Source: Algoriphagus sp. CAU 1675 (GTDB lineage: Bacteria > Bacteroidota > Bacteroidia > Cytophagales > Cyclobacteriaceae). From it: a stretch of DNA of 64,000 bases. Every line of letters begins with the position of its first letter. Position 1 is the first letter of the stretch. Below, piece by piece: positions 8,220 to 17,717 of this stretch. The notes beneath the pieces were generated by a model, which saw only the letters and a list, made by a program, of their open reading frames with translations, did not search any database and was not told where the DNA came from. The DNA is taken from positions 541,721-605,720 of the forward strand of contig NZ_JARHUI010000003.1 in NCBI RefSeq assembly GCF_029222925.1, in the 5' to 3' direction. Both the position numbers and the translations under genes were made by a program.

Positions 8220-9773
8220 TCAATCTTTCAGGTAAACTCTGCTGGAATTGGGTTTTAGACTTAGTTTGCCTGAAACATTTACCCCATCCCCCAATCCAAA
8301 AATCACTTTATCAAAACCCTCAGGGATTTGAATTTCTACTTCCTCAGACCCCATATTGTGAACCACAAATATTTCTTGGTTTCGGAAAGTTCTAAAATAG
8401 GCCATTACAGGTTCCGGAAATTGAGAATCCGGCAATTCTAGTGATCCAAGAGCCAAAGCAGGATACATACTCCTAAGATGGATCAGGGTTTTGTAATGGT
8501 TGAAGAAGGACTTTGGATCCTTCTTTTGAATTGCCAATGGAACCACTTCCTTGTCTGTACTATATCTTGGTTCAATCCATGTTGCTCGGCCTTGATCCTT
8601 TTCCTTGACATCCCATAAAAAAGGCTCTCGGATATATTCATCAGGTTTCAAGCCTTTCATCCCGATCTCTTCCCCATAATAAATATAAGGTGCCCCCGGC
8701 ATGGTCATCATAATCGCAATAGCCTGCTTTTGTTTTTGGGGGTCTGAACCAAGTTCGTTCAATAATCTTGGCTGATCATGATTGGAAGAAATCGTAGCAT
8801 CGATAAAATCCGAAGTTATGCCTTCATAAAAATCGATGATTTCTTTTTGCTTTTTTGCCAAAAGCATGCCGTCTTCGGTTTTGAAGGCATCCAAAAGAGT
8901 ATAATGAAAATCAAAATTGAACAGGGCCGGTAAGCCTGGTAAATAGGGAGCTACAATTTCCTTTTTGTCATAAACCTCCCCTACCAAATACACATCAGGT
9001 TTGATCTTTTCCATTTCAGCTCTGAACTCCTTCCAAAAGGCATGGTTATCCAAAGGTCGGTCATCTGGAAAAATATGCTTTGCAGCATCCAATCTAAAAC
9101 CATCAACCCCCACTTCTTCCAACCAAAATCTCCCGATCTCATAGATTTCCTCCCTGACTTTTGGATTATCGAAATTCAAGTCCGGCATGCCTCCCCAGAA
9201 AAATCCATAGTAATAATCCTCTCCCATACCCGGATCATGCCATTGTTGAATATTATCCGAGTCCAAGGTTACAACCTTTTTGTTCAAATAATCCGCAATC
9301 GTGTCTTTTTGGGCCCAAACATAATAATCCCGGTAAGGGTTATCCCTTCCCTCCTTAGAAGCTAAAAACCATGGATGCTGATTGCTGGTATGGTTGATGA
9401 TCATATCAATGACAATCTTTATATCCCGTTGGTGTGCTTCCTTTAGAAGAGTTTTGAAATCCTCCATCGTACCATAATCCGGGTGAACAGCTTTGTAATC
9501 CGTCACATCATACTTGTGATAAGTCGGGGAAGGCATTATAGGCATCAACCAGATTGCATTTGCACCTAATTCCTTTATATAGTCCAGATTTTGGGTAACT
9601 CCATTAAAATCCCCAATTCCATCCCCGTCGGAATCATAAAAAGACTGCACAAAAATCTCATAGGTGACTCCAGCTTTTGGCCAATAATTTTTCAATTCAG
9701 GCGATTCATTGGTTTTGCAGGAGCTTATTGCAAAAACGGCCAATAAAGAAGTGCTCAGAATGGTTTTTTTCAT
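8220..9773 (-). CDS. GH13 alpha-amylase family lipoprotein
   Basis: Protein of 517 residues that acts on alpha-1,4/1,6-glucans or oligosaccharides. The start at 9773 gives a lipoprotein signal with lipobox ISSC (Cys19); the longer frame from 9827 would bury it. The catalytic (beta/alpha)8 barrel shows the GH13 regions: calcium-type loop DSDGDGIGDFNG (48-59), DMIINHTS, GFRLD with nucleophile Asp229, GEVYD with acid/base Glu266, and SNHDQPR with Asp333. Closest known types are SusG-like or oligo-1,6-glucosidase/neopullulanase-like enzymes. It lies downstream of fba with a terminator between, so it is probably transcribed separately, as part of the LacI-associated glucan locus. Confidence 0.9.
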   Translation of the reverse strand: MKKTILSTSLLAVFAISSCKTNESPELKNYWPKAGVTYEIFVQSFYDSDGDGIGDFNGVTQNLDYIKELGANAIWLMPIMPSPTYHKYDVTDYKAVHPDYGTMEDFKTLLKEAHQRDIKIVIDMIINHTSNQHPWFLASKEGRDNPYRDYYVWAQKDTIADYLNKKVVTLDSDNIQQWHDPGMGEDYYYGFFWGGMPDLNFDNPKVREEIYEIGRFWLEEVGVDGFRLDAAKHIFPDDRPLDNHAFWKEFRAEMEKIKPDVYLVGEVYDKKEIVAPYLPGLPALFNFDFHYTLLDAFKTEDGMLLAKKQKEIIDFYEGITSDFIDATISSNHDQPRLLNELGSDPQKQKQAIAIMMTMPGAPYIYYGEEIGMKGLKPDEYIREPFLWDVKEKDQGRATWIEPRYSTDKEVVPLAIQKKDPKSFFNHYKTLIHLRSMYPALALGSLELPDSQFPEPVMAYFRTFRNQEIFVVHNMGSEEVEIQIPEGFDKVIFGLGDGVNVSGKLSLKPNSSRVYLKD

Positions 9774-9817
9774 ATTTGGACTTTTAGATTTATTGAATAC
9801 GAAGTCTATTAAAAAAG

Positions 9818-9845
9818 AAAAAGCCACTTCAATCAGTGACTTTTT
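9818..9845 (-). terminator. Terminator of fba
   Basis: On the minus strand the stem AAAAAGTCACT/AGTGGCTTTTT has one mismatch and is followed by TCTTTTTT. It separates fba from the downstream GH13 lipoprotein gene. Confidence 0.8.
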
Positions 9846-9865
9846 CTATTATTGACGAATACGTA

Positions 9866-10927
9866 TTAGTTTCTGTTTACTGCATTCAGCATATCAAATG
9901 CCATCTCCAGTCTCTTCACAAAGTTCTCTTCACCTTTGCGAAGCCATACTCTAGGGTCGTAGTATTTTTTGTTTGGACTATCTGGTCCTTCTGGGTTACC
10001 CAATTGTGTCTGCAAATAGCCTTCGTTCTTTTTATAATAGTTCAATACTCCTTCCCACATTGCCCACTGCATATCGGTATCGATATTCATCTTAATTGAA
10101 CCATAGGAATTGGCTTCACGGATTTCTTCAACAGATGAACCGGAACCACCATGGAACACAAAGTTCAAAGGCTTGCCTGTGGTACCATATTTCTCGTTGA
10201 TAAAGTCCTGGGAATTTTTCAAAATAATAGGTTTCAAACTCACATTACCGGGCTTGTAAACCCCGTGCACATTTCCAAATGCTGCTGCAATGGTAAACAA
10301 ATCTCCGATCTGCTTCAGATTTTCATAAGCATAGGCAACTTCCTCAGGCTGTGTATACAATTTGGAGGAATCCACGTCGGTGTTGTCCACGCCGTCTTCC
10401 TCACCACCAGTCACACCCAATTCAATTTCAATTGCCATTTGCAGCTTTTCAAACTCTTTGAAGTACTTGCAGGAAATCTCAACGTTTTCATGTAAAGGCT
10501 CCTCTGAAAGGTCAAGCATATGTGAACTGAACAACGGTCTTTTATAAGCTTCATAGTAAGCTTTTCCAGCCTCCAACATTCCATCTATCCAAGGCAACAA
10601 TTTCAGAGCAGCATGGTCTGTATGAAGAATGACCGGTACTCCATAAGCCTCTGCCATTTGATGTACATGGTGGGCCCCGGAAATAGCTCCGGCAATACTT
10701 GCCTGTTGCTTGTCATTTGGAAGACTTTTCCCGGCAAAAAACTGAGCGCCTCCATTTGAGAATTGTATGATTACAGGTGAATTCACTTTCTTGGCGGTCT
10801 CCAATACTGCATTGACGGAGTTAGTTCCGATTACATTGACAGCTGGCATGGCAAACTCATTCTCTTTCGCATAGGCATAAAGTTCTCTGAGTTCCTGACC
10901 GTACTTTACTCCAGGTTTAAATTTCAT
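9866..10927 (-). CDS. fbaA: Class II fructose-bisphosphate aldolase
   Basis: Protein of 353 residues, length of class IIA (FbaA-type) enzymes. It cleaves fructose 1,6-bisphosphate to dihydroxyacetone phosphate and glyceraldehyde 3-phosphate with a zinc cofactor. Seen: VILHTDHAA with the catalytic Asp and a zinc His, IEIELGVTGGEEDGV with the acidic residues of the active site, and the FHGGSGSS phosphate loop. It begins only 17 nt after the large secreted GH13 gene on the same strand, with no terminator between, so a glycolytic enzyme appears to be read from the glucan-utilisation transcript. It may also have an internal promoter inside that upstream gene. Confidence 0.95.
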   Translation of the reverse strand: MKFKPGVKYGQELRELYAYAKENEFAMPAVNVIGTNSVNAVLETAKKVNSPVIIQFSNGGAQFFAGKSLPNDKQQASIAGAISGAHHVHQMAEAYGVPVILHTDHAALKLLPWIDGMLEAGKAYYEAYKRPLFSSHMLDLSEEPLHENVEISCKYFKEFEKLQMAIEIELGVTGGEEDGVDNTDVDSSKLYTQPEEVAYAYENLKQIGDLFTIAAAFGNVHGVYKPGNVSLKPIILKNSQDFINEKYGTTGKPLNFVFHGGSGSSVEEIREANSYGSIKMNIDTDMQWAMWEGVLNYYKKNEGYLQTQLGNPEGPDSPNKKYYDPRVWLRKGEENFVKRLEMAFDMLNAVNRN

Positions 10928-10944
10928 GTTTGAGTTAGGTTTGG

Positions 10945-13743
10945 TTATTTTTTACTAAAGCGCTTATGAAGCACTCTTTTATTGTCGAATGCTTCAAAGA
11001 TATAAATACCCGTCTTAAAATTATCTAAATCGAATTCTAAAATCTGCTCGTTACCTGTACTTTGTCCTAAAATGAGGACTTTTCCAGTCATATCCACAAT
11101 CCGGTAATTTGCTGAAAGCATACCATCAGGCAGTTTTACCATCAATTGTTTACTGGTCGGATTGGGGTAAATCTTAAAATCTATCTTAGGGTCTATTTCC
11201 TCTGAAATTGCGGTCACAAAATCCTCCTGAACAATCTGGCTATCCGGAACAGGAAGCGCTTTACTTGTGAAAAGAAAAAATTCTGAAGGCCTCAAGTTGA
11301 ATTTTACGGTAGTATTTGTAACAATCAGCTCCTCTCCTGTAAAGTAATTGTACCAAGTTCCTACATATGGAAATGCCAATGGGATATTACCTACATTTCC
11401 AAGGCCAAAATTCCCGTGCATGACCACATCCATTTCGGGATGTTCTAAAATTATGGATTTCACATTACTGCTTAGAGTCAGAGTGGTTTTCTCTGGCAAA
11501 CTGAATACCTCGTGCTCCTTTTTGAGCTCAATCATCTCTTGATATAGCTTAAAAAGTCGAGCCCTTTGAGGATCATCCAAATAATTCCATCGGGTAGGCT
11601 TAATACCCAAGCGATCATTATTTAACTCAAGGTCGTATCCAAACTCTCCAAATTGCCAAATCATTTTAGGGCCTGGAATAGCAAAATAAAATGCTGTCAA
11701 TAGCTGATTACGATTCACTGCATTTTGTAGTCCTCTCAAATCAATTGGGGACCGCAACCCAAAATTGAGAGTTTCCCACATAACTCTCTCTTCATCATGG
11801 CTTTCTTGATAGGCAATCAAATTTGGATTATTCCAACCCCTATTTTTAAAATAGGCCCAATCAAAATTTTTGGTTTCACCTTTGGCTAATTCCCGAAAAT
11901 CAGAATTCATATTTCCCCAAAACATCAGTCCGTAATCTGCCAATTCTTTTTCTTCGGAATTTTGAGAAAGGTGCTCCAAAATCACATAGGCATTAGGGTG
12001 ATGAATCTGGATTGCATCATAGATTTGTTTCCAAATCTTGATCCGACTCGCATCGTACTGAGACCACAAGTCCACATTATCTTGGGAATTGAACTGAGTA
12101 AAGCCTTTACTCAAATCAAATCTAAAGCCGTCTATCTTGTATTCGCTCAACCAATAATGGTTCACTGAATCCACAAAAGCACGAGTGTGCTCACTCTCAT
12201 GATTGAAATCATACCCCACATTATAGGGGTGCCTCGCTACCCTATTGAACCATGGATTTGCTGAAGTAGGTGCTCCATAATCTCCTTCATTGTACAACCG
12301 AACCATTGGATTTTGTCCAAAGGCATGGTTCAATACCATATCCAAAATCACCACAATCCCTTTTCCATGAGCTTCATCTATCAGCCGCTTTAAGTCATTC
12401 TTTGTTCCGTAGTATTTATCTGGAGCGAAGAAAAATGAAGGATTGTAGCCCCAGGATAGATTTCCTTCAAATTCTGTAACTGGCATCAGTTCAATCGCAT
12501 TGATTCCCAAATCCGCCAAGTAATCCAAACGATCAATTACTGCCTGATAGGATCTCTTTTCATCAAAATCCCGAATCAGCAATTCATAAATCACCAAGTC
12601 CTGCGGCAAAGGTTTTTCATATTCAAGGTTTTTCCATGGATATTCCTCCTGAGCTGTTTGAAGATACGATGCCTGAAACTGGGTTTTCCCCAAAGGGTAG
12701 GATTTCAATCCGGGATATCTTCCTTGCTGAATAATCTCCTCGTCATGGATGGGATCAGAAACTTTATCGGAAAAGGGATCCCCAATTCGAATTAAGGACT
12801 CCACTAAATATTGAAAAATGTATTCTTCTTTGGGCTGAAGTTCTGAAACTTTGATCCAAAAAACCTCTCCATCAGGCGTTTTATTCAATTTATAGTCAGG
12901 TAAAACTTGCCAATTGTTGAAATCTCCAATTACATGAACTTGCTTTTTCCCAGGCGCATGTAAGGCCAAAATCACCTCCGTATCAGACAAATAATTTATC
13001 CCTAAACGTGCTCCTATTGGCAATTCAGCGACCTCAGACTTGTCAAAAACATGAATATTGATCGATTGAGAATCTGAGTTGCTACCCGATAATGCCTTGG
13101 CATTTAAATGAAATGTTCCGGCCTCACTTGCTGTGAAATCATAGGAATGCACCAATACTTGGTCTTCCCTACTCACTTCCGATCCTCCCAGTTCAAAAGA
13201 AATGGTAGATAAGGAAGATGCTTCTGCTTTGAATGAATAGGTCTCACCAACTTCCATTGAAATGCTGGATGTTTCTGGCTGTGTTATTTCAACTGAAAAC
13301 CCCTGAGCCAAATCCACAAAAAAATCGGAATTGGAAGCGGTCTTTCCTTCTTTGGTTCCATCAACATTTCGAAAAACTAATCCCAGCCTATAAATAGTCG
13401 CTCCTGTAGGGTTTTCAAAAAATTGGTCAGGAACCAGTTCATAAGTATACAGATTTGCCTGACCGGAAACTTTGTTCATCTTTGCCTTCGAGTTTTCAGT
13501 TCCCCAATCAAAAGGAACAATTGCCCAAGATGTCGAATTGGGCCCTTCTGTAACCGCACCGATATGAATATAGATATCGCAATTGCAATCCTTCAATGCA
13601 GAAGTTCCCTTTGATGCATCGTAAATCAATTTTACTGATTGATTTGAATATGGACTACTTGGCTCTGTAGTCAGTTGAGCTAAAGCGCTAGCGCTTACCT
13701 GTAAATAAAAAAAGATTAATAGGGGTCGTAAAATTCTTTTCAT
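10945..13743 (-). CDS. Secreted GH13 glucan hydrolase with T9SS sorting domain
   Basis: Protein of 932 residues. Start 13743 gives a good signal peptide (cleavage after SALA); 13776 would extend it. Order: N-terminal beta domains (about 20-235), a CBM48/early-set type module (about 240-340, with the KQVHVIGDFNNW motif), the GH13 barrel (about 370-810) and a C-terminal T9SS type A domain starting at IYPNPTSKQLMV. Catalytic residues are Asp543 (GFRFD), Glu590 (ILEH) and Asp650 (ESHDE). The protein should be exported by the Sec and type IX systems and either anchored at the cell surface or released, where it debranches or cuts starch-like glucans. Its promoter region holds the LacI-type operators. 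Confidence 0.9.
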   Translation of the reverse strand: MKRILRPLLIFFYLQVSASALAQLTTEPSSPYSNQSVKLIYDASKGTSALKDCNCDIYIHIGAVTEGPNSTSWAIVPFDWGTENSKAKMNKVSGQANLYTYELVPDQFFENPTGATIYRLGLVFRNVDGTKEGKTASNSDFFVDLAQGFSVEITQPETSSISMEVGETYSFKAEASSLSTISFELGGSEVSREDQVLVHSYDFTASEAGTFHLNAKALSGSNSDSQSINIHVFDKSEVAELPIGARLGINYLSDTEVILALHAPGKKQVHVIGDFNNWQVLPDYKLNKTPDGEVFWIKVSELQPKEEYIFQYLVESLIRIGDPFSDKVSDPIHDEEIIQQGRYPGLKSYPLGKTQFQASYLQTAQEEYPWKNLEYEKPLPQDLVIYELLIRDFDEKRSYQAVIDRLDYLADLGINAIELMPVTEFEGNLSWGYNPSFFFAPDKYYGTKNDLKRLIDEAHGKGIVVILDMVLNHAFGQNPMVRLYNEGDYGAPTSANPWFNRVARHPYNVGYDFNHESEHTRAFVDSVNHYWLSEYKIDGFRFDLSKGFTQFNSQDNVDLWSQYDASRIKIWKQIYDAIQIHHPNAYVILEHLSQNSEEKELADYGLMFWGNMNSDFRELAKGETKNFDWAYFKNRGWNNPNLIAYQESHDEERVMWETLNFGLRSPIDLRGLQNAVNRNQLLTAFYFAIPGPKMIWQFGEFGYDLELNNDRLGIKPTRWNYLDDPQRARLFKLYQEMIELKKEHEVFSLPEKTTLTLSSNVKSIILEHPEMDVVMHGNFGLGNVGNIPLAFPYVGTWYNYFTGEELIVTNTTVKFNLRPSEFFLFTSKALPVPDSQIVQEDFVTAISEEIDPKIDFKIYPNPTSKQLMVKLPDGMLSANYRIVDMTGKVLILGQSTGNEQILEFDLDNFKTGIYIFEAFDNKRVLHKRFSKK

Positions 13744-13867
13744 GAAGGTTAAAATCCAGAAGAATTTTATCAGCATGACATGGGAAATTCTTCAAATGAG
13801 ACCCTCAAATTATGGTTTGAAATAAAGAAAAATCAATAGTTGGAAACTGAAAATCAAATAAAATCTT

Positions 13868-13896
13868 AGTGCAAACGTTTGCAACATCGATTGCAC
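13868..13896. promoter_or_regulatory. Two overlapping LacI-type operators
   Basis: The perfect 14-bp palindrome TGCAAACGTTTGCA (13870-13883) overlaps a second imperfect one, TGCAA-N6-TTGCA (13880-13895), whose half GTGCAATCGAT, read on the minus strand, recurs exactly at 15093-15103. The CG-centred symmetry is typical of LacI/GalR operators. The site lies in the 284-nt divergent region between the secreted GH13 gene and lacI, where it could control both. A weak TTTG-N18-TATTTTCA promoter for lacI is at 13914-13943. Confidence 0.7.
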
Positions 13897-14027
13897 AACT
13901 CAAAAAAAATTTATTTGTAAACTCCTTTAATTCAGTATTTTCAAAAAATACACCAGAAAAAGCGCATTTATGAATCGTTAATGAAGGACATTTTCATTAA
14001 AATTCAACATAACCAATTACTTGTTTT

Positions 14028-15065
14028 ATGAAGTTAGGCCAAGCTACGATCAAAGATATTGCAAAGGAACTCAATGTTTCTTCGTCTACAGTTTCAAGGG
14101 CATTGAAAGATTACCCTGGAATTAGTGATGAAACAAAGAGAAAAGTGAAAGAGCTGGCCGAAAAATTAAATTACCGTCCCAATGCAATCGCTCTTTCCCT
14201 GCGCAAAAGTCGCTCTTATACAATTGGGGTAATAATTCCGGAAGTAGTTCATTTTTTCTTTTCAACTGTAATAAGTGGCATTGAAGAAGTAGCCTATTCC
14301 CGCGGATACAATGTAATTCTGTCTCAAACCAATGAAAAAATTGGGAGGGAAAAATCAAGTATTGAAACTATGCTGTCCAATCAAATTGATGGATTTATGG
14401 TTAGCTACTCAAAAGAGACTGAAAATTTTGACCATTTCACCAGGCTTTTGGATCAGGGTTTTCCGATTATTTTTTTTGATCGATCTACTGACATTCCAAA
14501 TGCAATCAATATTATGGTGGATGATTACAAAGGGGCATTTGATGCCGTATCTCATCTAATCGAACAGGGTTATCAGAAAATCGTGCATTTGGCAGGCCCA
14601 AAAAATTTAAAAATCAGTAAGGAAAGAGAACGAGGCTATCGGGATGCCCTGAAAAATTATGGAATGGAAATACAGGAGGAGTATATTGTGGAATGTCCAG
14701 TTGGTTCCGATGAAGAAAGTAAGGAAATAACAACCAACCTTCTGACAACACTTCCTGAAAAGCCTGACGCTTTTTTTGCCAATAACGATATGGCGGCCGT
14801 TGGAGCAATGGCTGCAGCCAAATCACTGGGATTCAAAATTCCTGAGCAAATTGGCATTGTAGGTTTCAGCAACTGGCAGTTCTGCTCGATGGTTGACCCA
14901 AGTCTTTCTTCCGTTTCCCAGCCCGGTTTTAGAATGGGAGCCAGAGCCACGGACATGCTTCTGGATATCATAGAAAAGAAGTTGGACCCACAGAAAATCA
15001 CCGAGCCCATTACTTTAGATACCCAACTTTTGATCAGGAATTCTTCTTTAAGAATAAAATCCTGA
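14028..15065 (+). CDS. LacI-family transcriptional regulator of glucan use
   Basis: Protein of 345 residues with the standard LacI layout. The N-terminal helix-turn-helix and hinge (ATIKDIAKELNVSSSTVSRAL, then LNYRPNAIALSLR) bind DNA; residues from about 62 form a type 1 periplasmic-binding-like sensor core (IGVIIPEVVHFFF to VGFSNWQF) for a sugar ligand. Flanking genes encode GH13, GH31 and a sugar MFS transporter, and operator-like palindromes precede both arms, so it most likely controls alpha-glucan or maltose utilisation and itself. The effector is unknown. No signal peptide; cytoplasmic. Confidence 0.92.
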   Translation: MKLGQATIKDIAKELNVSSSTVSRALKDYPGISDETKRKVKELAEKLNYRPNAIALSLRKSRSYTIGVIIPEVVHFFFSTVISGIEEVAYSRGYNVILSQTNEKIGREKSSIETMLSNQIDGFMVSYSKETENFDHFTRLLDQGFPIIFFDRSTDIPNAINIMVDDYKGAFDAVSHLIEQGYQKIVHLAGPKNLKISKERERGYRDALKNYGMEIQEEYIVECPVGSDEESKEITTNLLTTLPEKPDAFFANNDMAAVGAMAAAKSLGFKIPEQIGIVGFSNWQFCSMVDPSLSSVSQPGFRMGARATDMLLDIIEKKLDPQKITEPITLDTQLLIRNSSLRIKS

Positions 15066-15092
15066 AAAAATTTCAAAAAATGTAAAAAAATA

Positions 15093-15107
15093 GTGCAATC
15101 GATTGAA
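15093..15107. promoter_or_regulatory. LacI-type operator upstream of GH31 gene
   Basis: GTGCAATCGATTGAA with a perfect 10-bp core CAATCGATTG (15096-15105). Its left half GTGCAATCGAT is identical to one half-site of the operators upstream of the secreted GH13 gene. It is 145 nt upstream of the GH31 start. Confidence 0.6.
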
Positions 15108-15211
15108 TAGGGCAAAAATATTCCCATTCCTATTTTTCTTTTTTAACTCAGTCTAAAAAGTGCCAATAGAAGCACTCAACGCGATTTTTATGATTCACAA
15201 TCGTTTCTAAA

Positions 15212-15244
15212 TTAGCGCAAATCGAATTTTTGATTTAGCGCAAA
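15212..15244 (+). repeat. Direct repeat TTAGCGCAAA x2 before GH31 gene
   Basis: TTAGCGCAAA occurs at 15212-15221 and 15235-15244, 23 nt apart start to start, ending 5 nt before the GH31 start codon. A possible promoter TTTA-N18-TAAATTAG (15186-15215) overlaps the first copy, so the repeats lie over the transcription start and leader. Confidence 0.5.
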
Positions 15245-15249
15245 CCAGA

Positions 15250-17688
15250 ATGAAAAAGTCAAGTACCCCTGTGACAATTACACAGAATTCCTCCAGGTTT
15301 TTAAGCATGGGAAAGGTGTTGGAATGGAAGCAAACTGAAACTGGAATTTCAGGAATTTCTGAAAATGGTTTTTTCAAATTAAGTGTATATGAGGAAGGCA
15401 CAATCAGAATTCAAGCCAGCAGACATCAAGACTTTGACCCAAATCCCTATTCAGTAGTTTCCTCTCCTAAGAAAACTCAGTTCACACTTAGGGAAAAATC
15501 CGGTAAACTCCATCTTGAAACTTCAAAACTGAATTTACAGATCAACCTTCTCAACTTTTCAATTCAGTACTTTTCAAATGATGGCAAGCTACTCAACGCC
15601 GATGACCAATTGGGAATTGGGTGGATTGGTACCGAAGTCTCTTGCTTTAAACAGGTACAGGAAAATGAGAAATTTATCGGTTTGGGTGAAAAAACGGGAA
15701 ATCTAAATCGAGCCGGAAAAGCATATACAAATTGGAACACCGATTATTTTGCTTACGGAGTTGGAGATGATCCACTTTACATGAGTATCCCATTTTATTT
15801 GGGTATTCATGAAAACGGGACCTATGGGATATTTTTTGACAATACACACCAATCTGTTTTCAACTTTGGAGCCTCCAATAATCGCTTCATCTATTTTAGT
15901 GCTGTAGATGGGGATATGGATTATTATTTTATTCATGAACCCTCCGTCTCAGGAATCATCAGCAAGTATACTGAGCTCACTGGCAGAATGAAACTTCCTC
16001 CAAAATGGGCCTTGGGCTATCAGCAGTGCAGATATAGTTATTATCCAGACAAAGAGGTCTTAACCCTCGCAAGTACTTTCCGGGACAAAAACATTCCAGC
16101 AGATGTAATCTATCTTGACATCCATCATATGGAATCATACAAGGTTTTTACGTTTGACGGGGTAAAATTTCCAGATGCAAAAGGAATGATCAAAGCCCTT
16201 AAATCCAAAGGCTTCAAGGTGGTGGTAATATTGGATCCGGGCATCAAAACAGAAAAAGGATACCTTCCCTATGATGAGGCAAAGAAAAAAGACTTGTTCG
16301 TCAAATATCCTGATGGCTCCGAATATCAAGCCCAGGTATGGCCGGGATGGTGTGCCTTTCCTGATTTTACCAAAGAGAAAACACGTTCTTGGTGGGCAGA
16401 AAAAATGGAGTTTTACATTGAGGCAGGAGTGGATGGTTTTTGGACTGACATGAATGAGCCAGCAAGCTGGGGCCAATTTACTCCCAACCTAATCGAATTC
16501 GACTTTGAAGGACAAACAGCCTCCCATCGAAAAGCGCGCAATATTTACGGAATGCAAATGGCCAAAAGCACACAAGAAGGGTCCCTTTTGCACAAAAAAG
16601 ATGAAAGACCATTTGTGCTTACCAGATCTGGTTTTTCAGGAATACAACGATTTGCAGCTGCCTGGACCGGTGACAATGTTTCCAGTGACGAGCACATGTT
16701 GGCTGGAGTTCGCCTAGTCAACAGTTTGGGCTTAAGCGGAGTAGCATTTTCGGGTTATGATGTGGGCGGTTTTGCAGGGGAAGCGTCAAAAGGCCTTTTT
16801 GCACGCTGGATCAGTATTGGGGCTTTTGCACCCTTCTTTCGCTCCCACTCTATGATCAACACCAATGATTCAGAACCTTGGTCGTTTGGAGAGGAAGTAG
16901 AAGAAATCTCAAAAAACTATATTCAACTGAGATACAAGTTATTACCTACAATTTATTCAAAATTTTATTTAAGCACATTATCAGGATTGCCAATCAGTGC
17001 CAGCTTGGCAATAGACTACCCTTCTGATCCAAAAATCTTCCAGACCGCCTATCAAAACCAGTATTTATTCTGTGATAGTTTCTTGATCGCACCAGTAGAA
17101 AGTACAAAAGAAATAGCGAAGGTTTATTTGCCTAAAGGAAGTTGGTATTACTTCTACTCCGATGAAATTTATGATGGGGAAAGGGAAATCTACCTAGATA
17201 CTCCTCTCAGCTATCTACCGGTATTGATAAAGTCCGGTAGTATTTTCACCTCTCAGTCAACTGTCTTCAACAGTGAAGAAAAGCATGATGGAATCCTACA
17301 AGTTCATGTATATCAAGGGGCAGAAGGCAGCACCTTTGTTCACTATGAAGATGATGGACGAAGTCACCGCCATGAAAAAGGAATTTATTTCAAAAGGGAA
17401 ATCAAATTGGATACTGATTCCCTGAGTTTGGTTTTCGGAGAGGCTGAAGGCCAGTACAAAAGTGATTACGATAAGCTCAGAATATATTTCCACGGCTTTA
17501 GCTCAGAGGTAGTCAATCTCAACGGTAAATCCATAAAGTTAAAATCAGAAAATCATGCCTTTCTAGGCAGGTTGACAGAGTTTGACCCACTTCCCGAGCA
17601 TAATCACCCCTATTATGAAATTCAGGATTTAAAGTATCTTGAAGCTGAGCATAGTAGCGAAAAAATAGAAATAACCGGGCTTTTCTGA
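15250..17688 (+). CDS. GH31 alpha-glucosidase
   Basis: Protein of 812 residues, no signal peptide, so probably cytoplasmic. GH31 enzymes release glucose from non-reducing ends of alpha-glucosides. The N-terminal beta-sandwich (to about residue 240) precedes the (beta/alpha)8 barrel, which holds the nucleophile Asp400 (in WTDMNEP) and the acid/base Asp475 (in WTGDN). The C-terminal beta domains follow, with FVHYEDDG near the end. It is followed after 29 nt by the sugar transporter gene, suggesting that imported malto-oligosaccharides are hydrolysed inside the cell. Likely under control of the LacI-type regulator encoded just upstream. An alpha-xylosidase activity is possible but less likely given the neighbours. 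Confidence 0.9.
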   Translation: MKKSSTPVTITQNSSRFLSMGKVLEWKQTETGISGISENGFFKLSVYEEGTIRIQASRHQDFDPNPYSVVSSPKKTQFTLREKSGKLHLETSKLNLQINLLNFSIQYFSNDGKLLNADDQLGIGWIGTEVSCFKQVQENEKFIGLGEKTGNLNRAGKAYTNWNTDYFAYGVGDDPLYMSIPFYLGIHENGTYGIFFDNTHQSVFNFGASNNRFIYFSAVDGDMDYYFIHEPSVSGIISKYTELTGRMKLPPKWALGYQQCRYSYYPDKEVLTLASTFRDKNIPADVIYLDIHHMESYKVFTFDGVKFPDAKGMIKALKSKGFKVVVILDPGIKTEKGYLPYDEAKKKDLFVKYPDGSEYQAQVWPGWCAFPDFTKEKTRSWWAEKMEFYIEAGVDGFWTDMNEPASWGQFTPNLIEFDFEGQTASHRKARNIYGMQMAKSTQEGSLLHKKDERPFVLTRSGFSGIQRFAAAWTGDNVSSDEHMLAGVRLVNSLGLSGVAFSGYDVGGFAGEASKGLFARWISIGAFAPFFRSHSMINTNDSEPWSFGEEVEEISKNYIQLRYKLLPTIYSKFYLSTLSGLPISASLAIDYPSDPKIFQTAYQNQYLFCDSFLIAPVESTKEIAKVYLPKGSWYYFYSDEIYDGEREIYLDTPLSYLPVLIKSGSIFTSQSTVFNSEEKHDGILQVHVYQGAEGSTFVHYEDDGRSHRHEKGIYFKREIKLDTDSLSLVFGEAEGQYKSDYDKLRIYFHGFSSEVVNLNGKSIKLKSENHAFLGRLTEFDPLPEHNHPYYEIQDLKYLEAEHSSEKIEITGLF

Positions 17689-17717
17689 GCAAAGGCCAAA
17701 CAATCGACAAACCCAAT

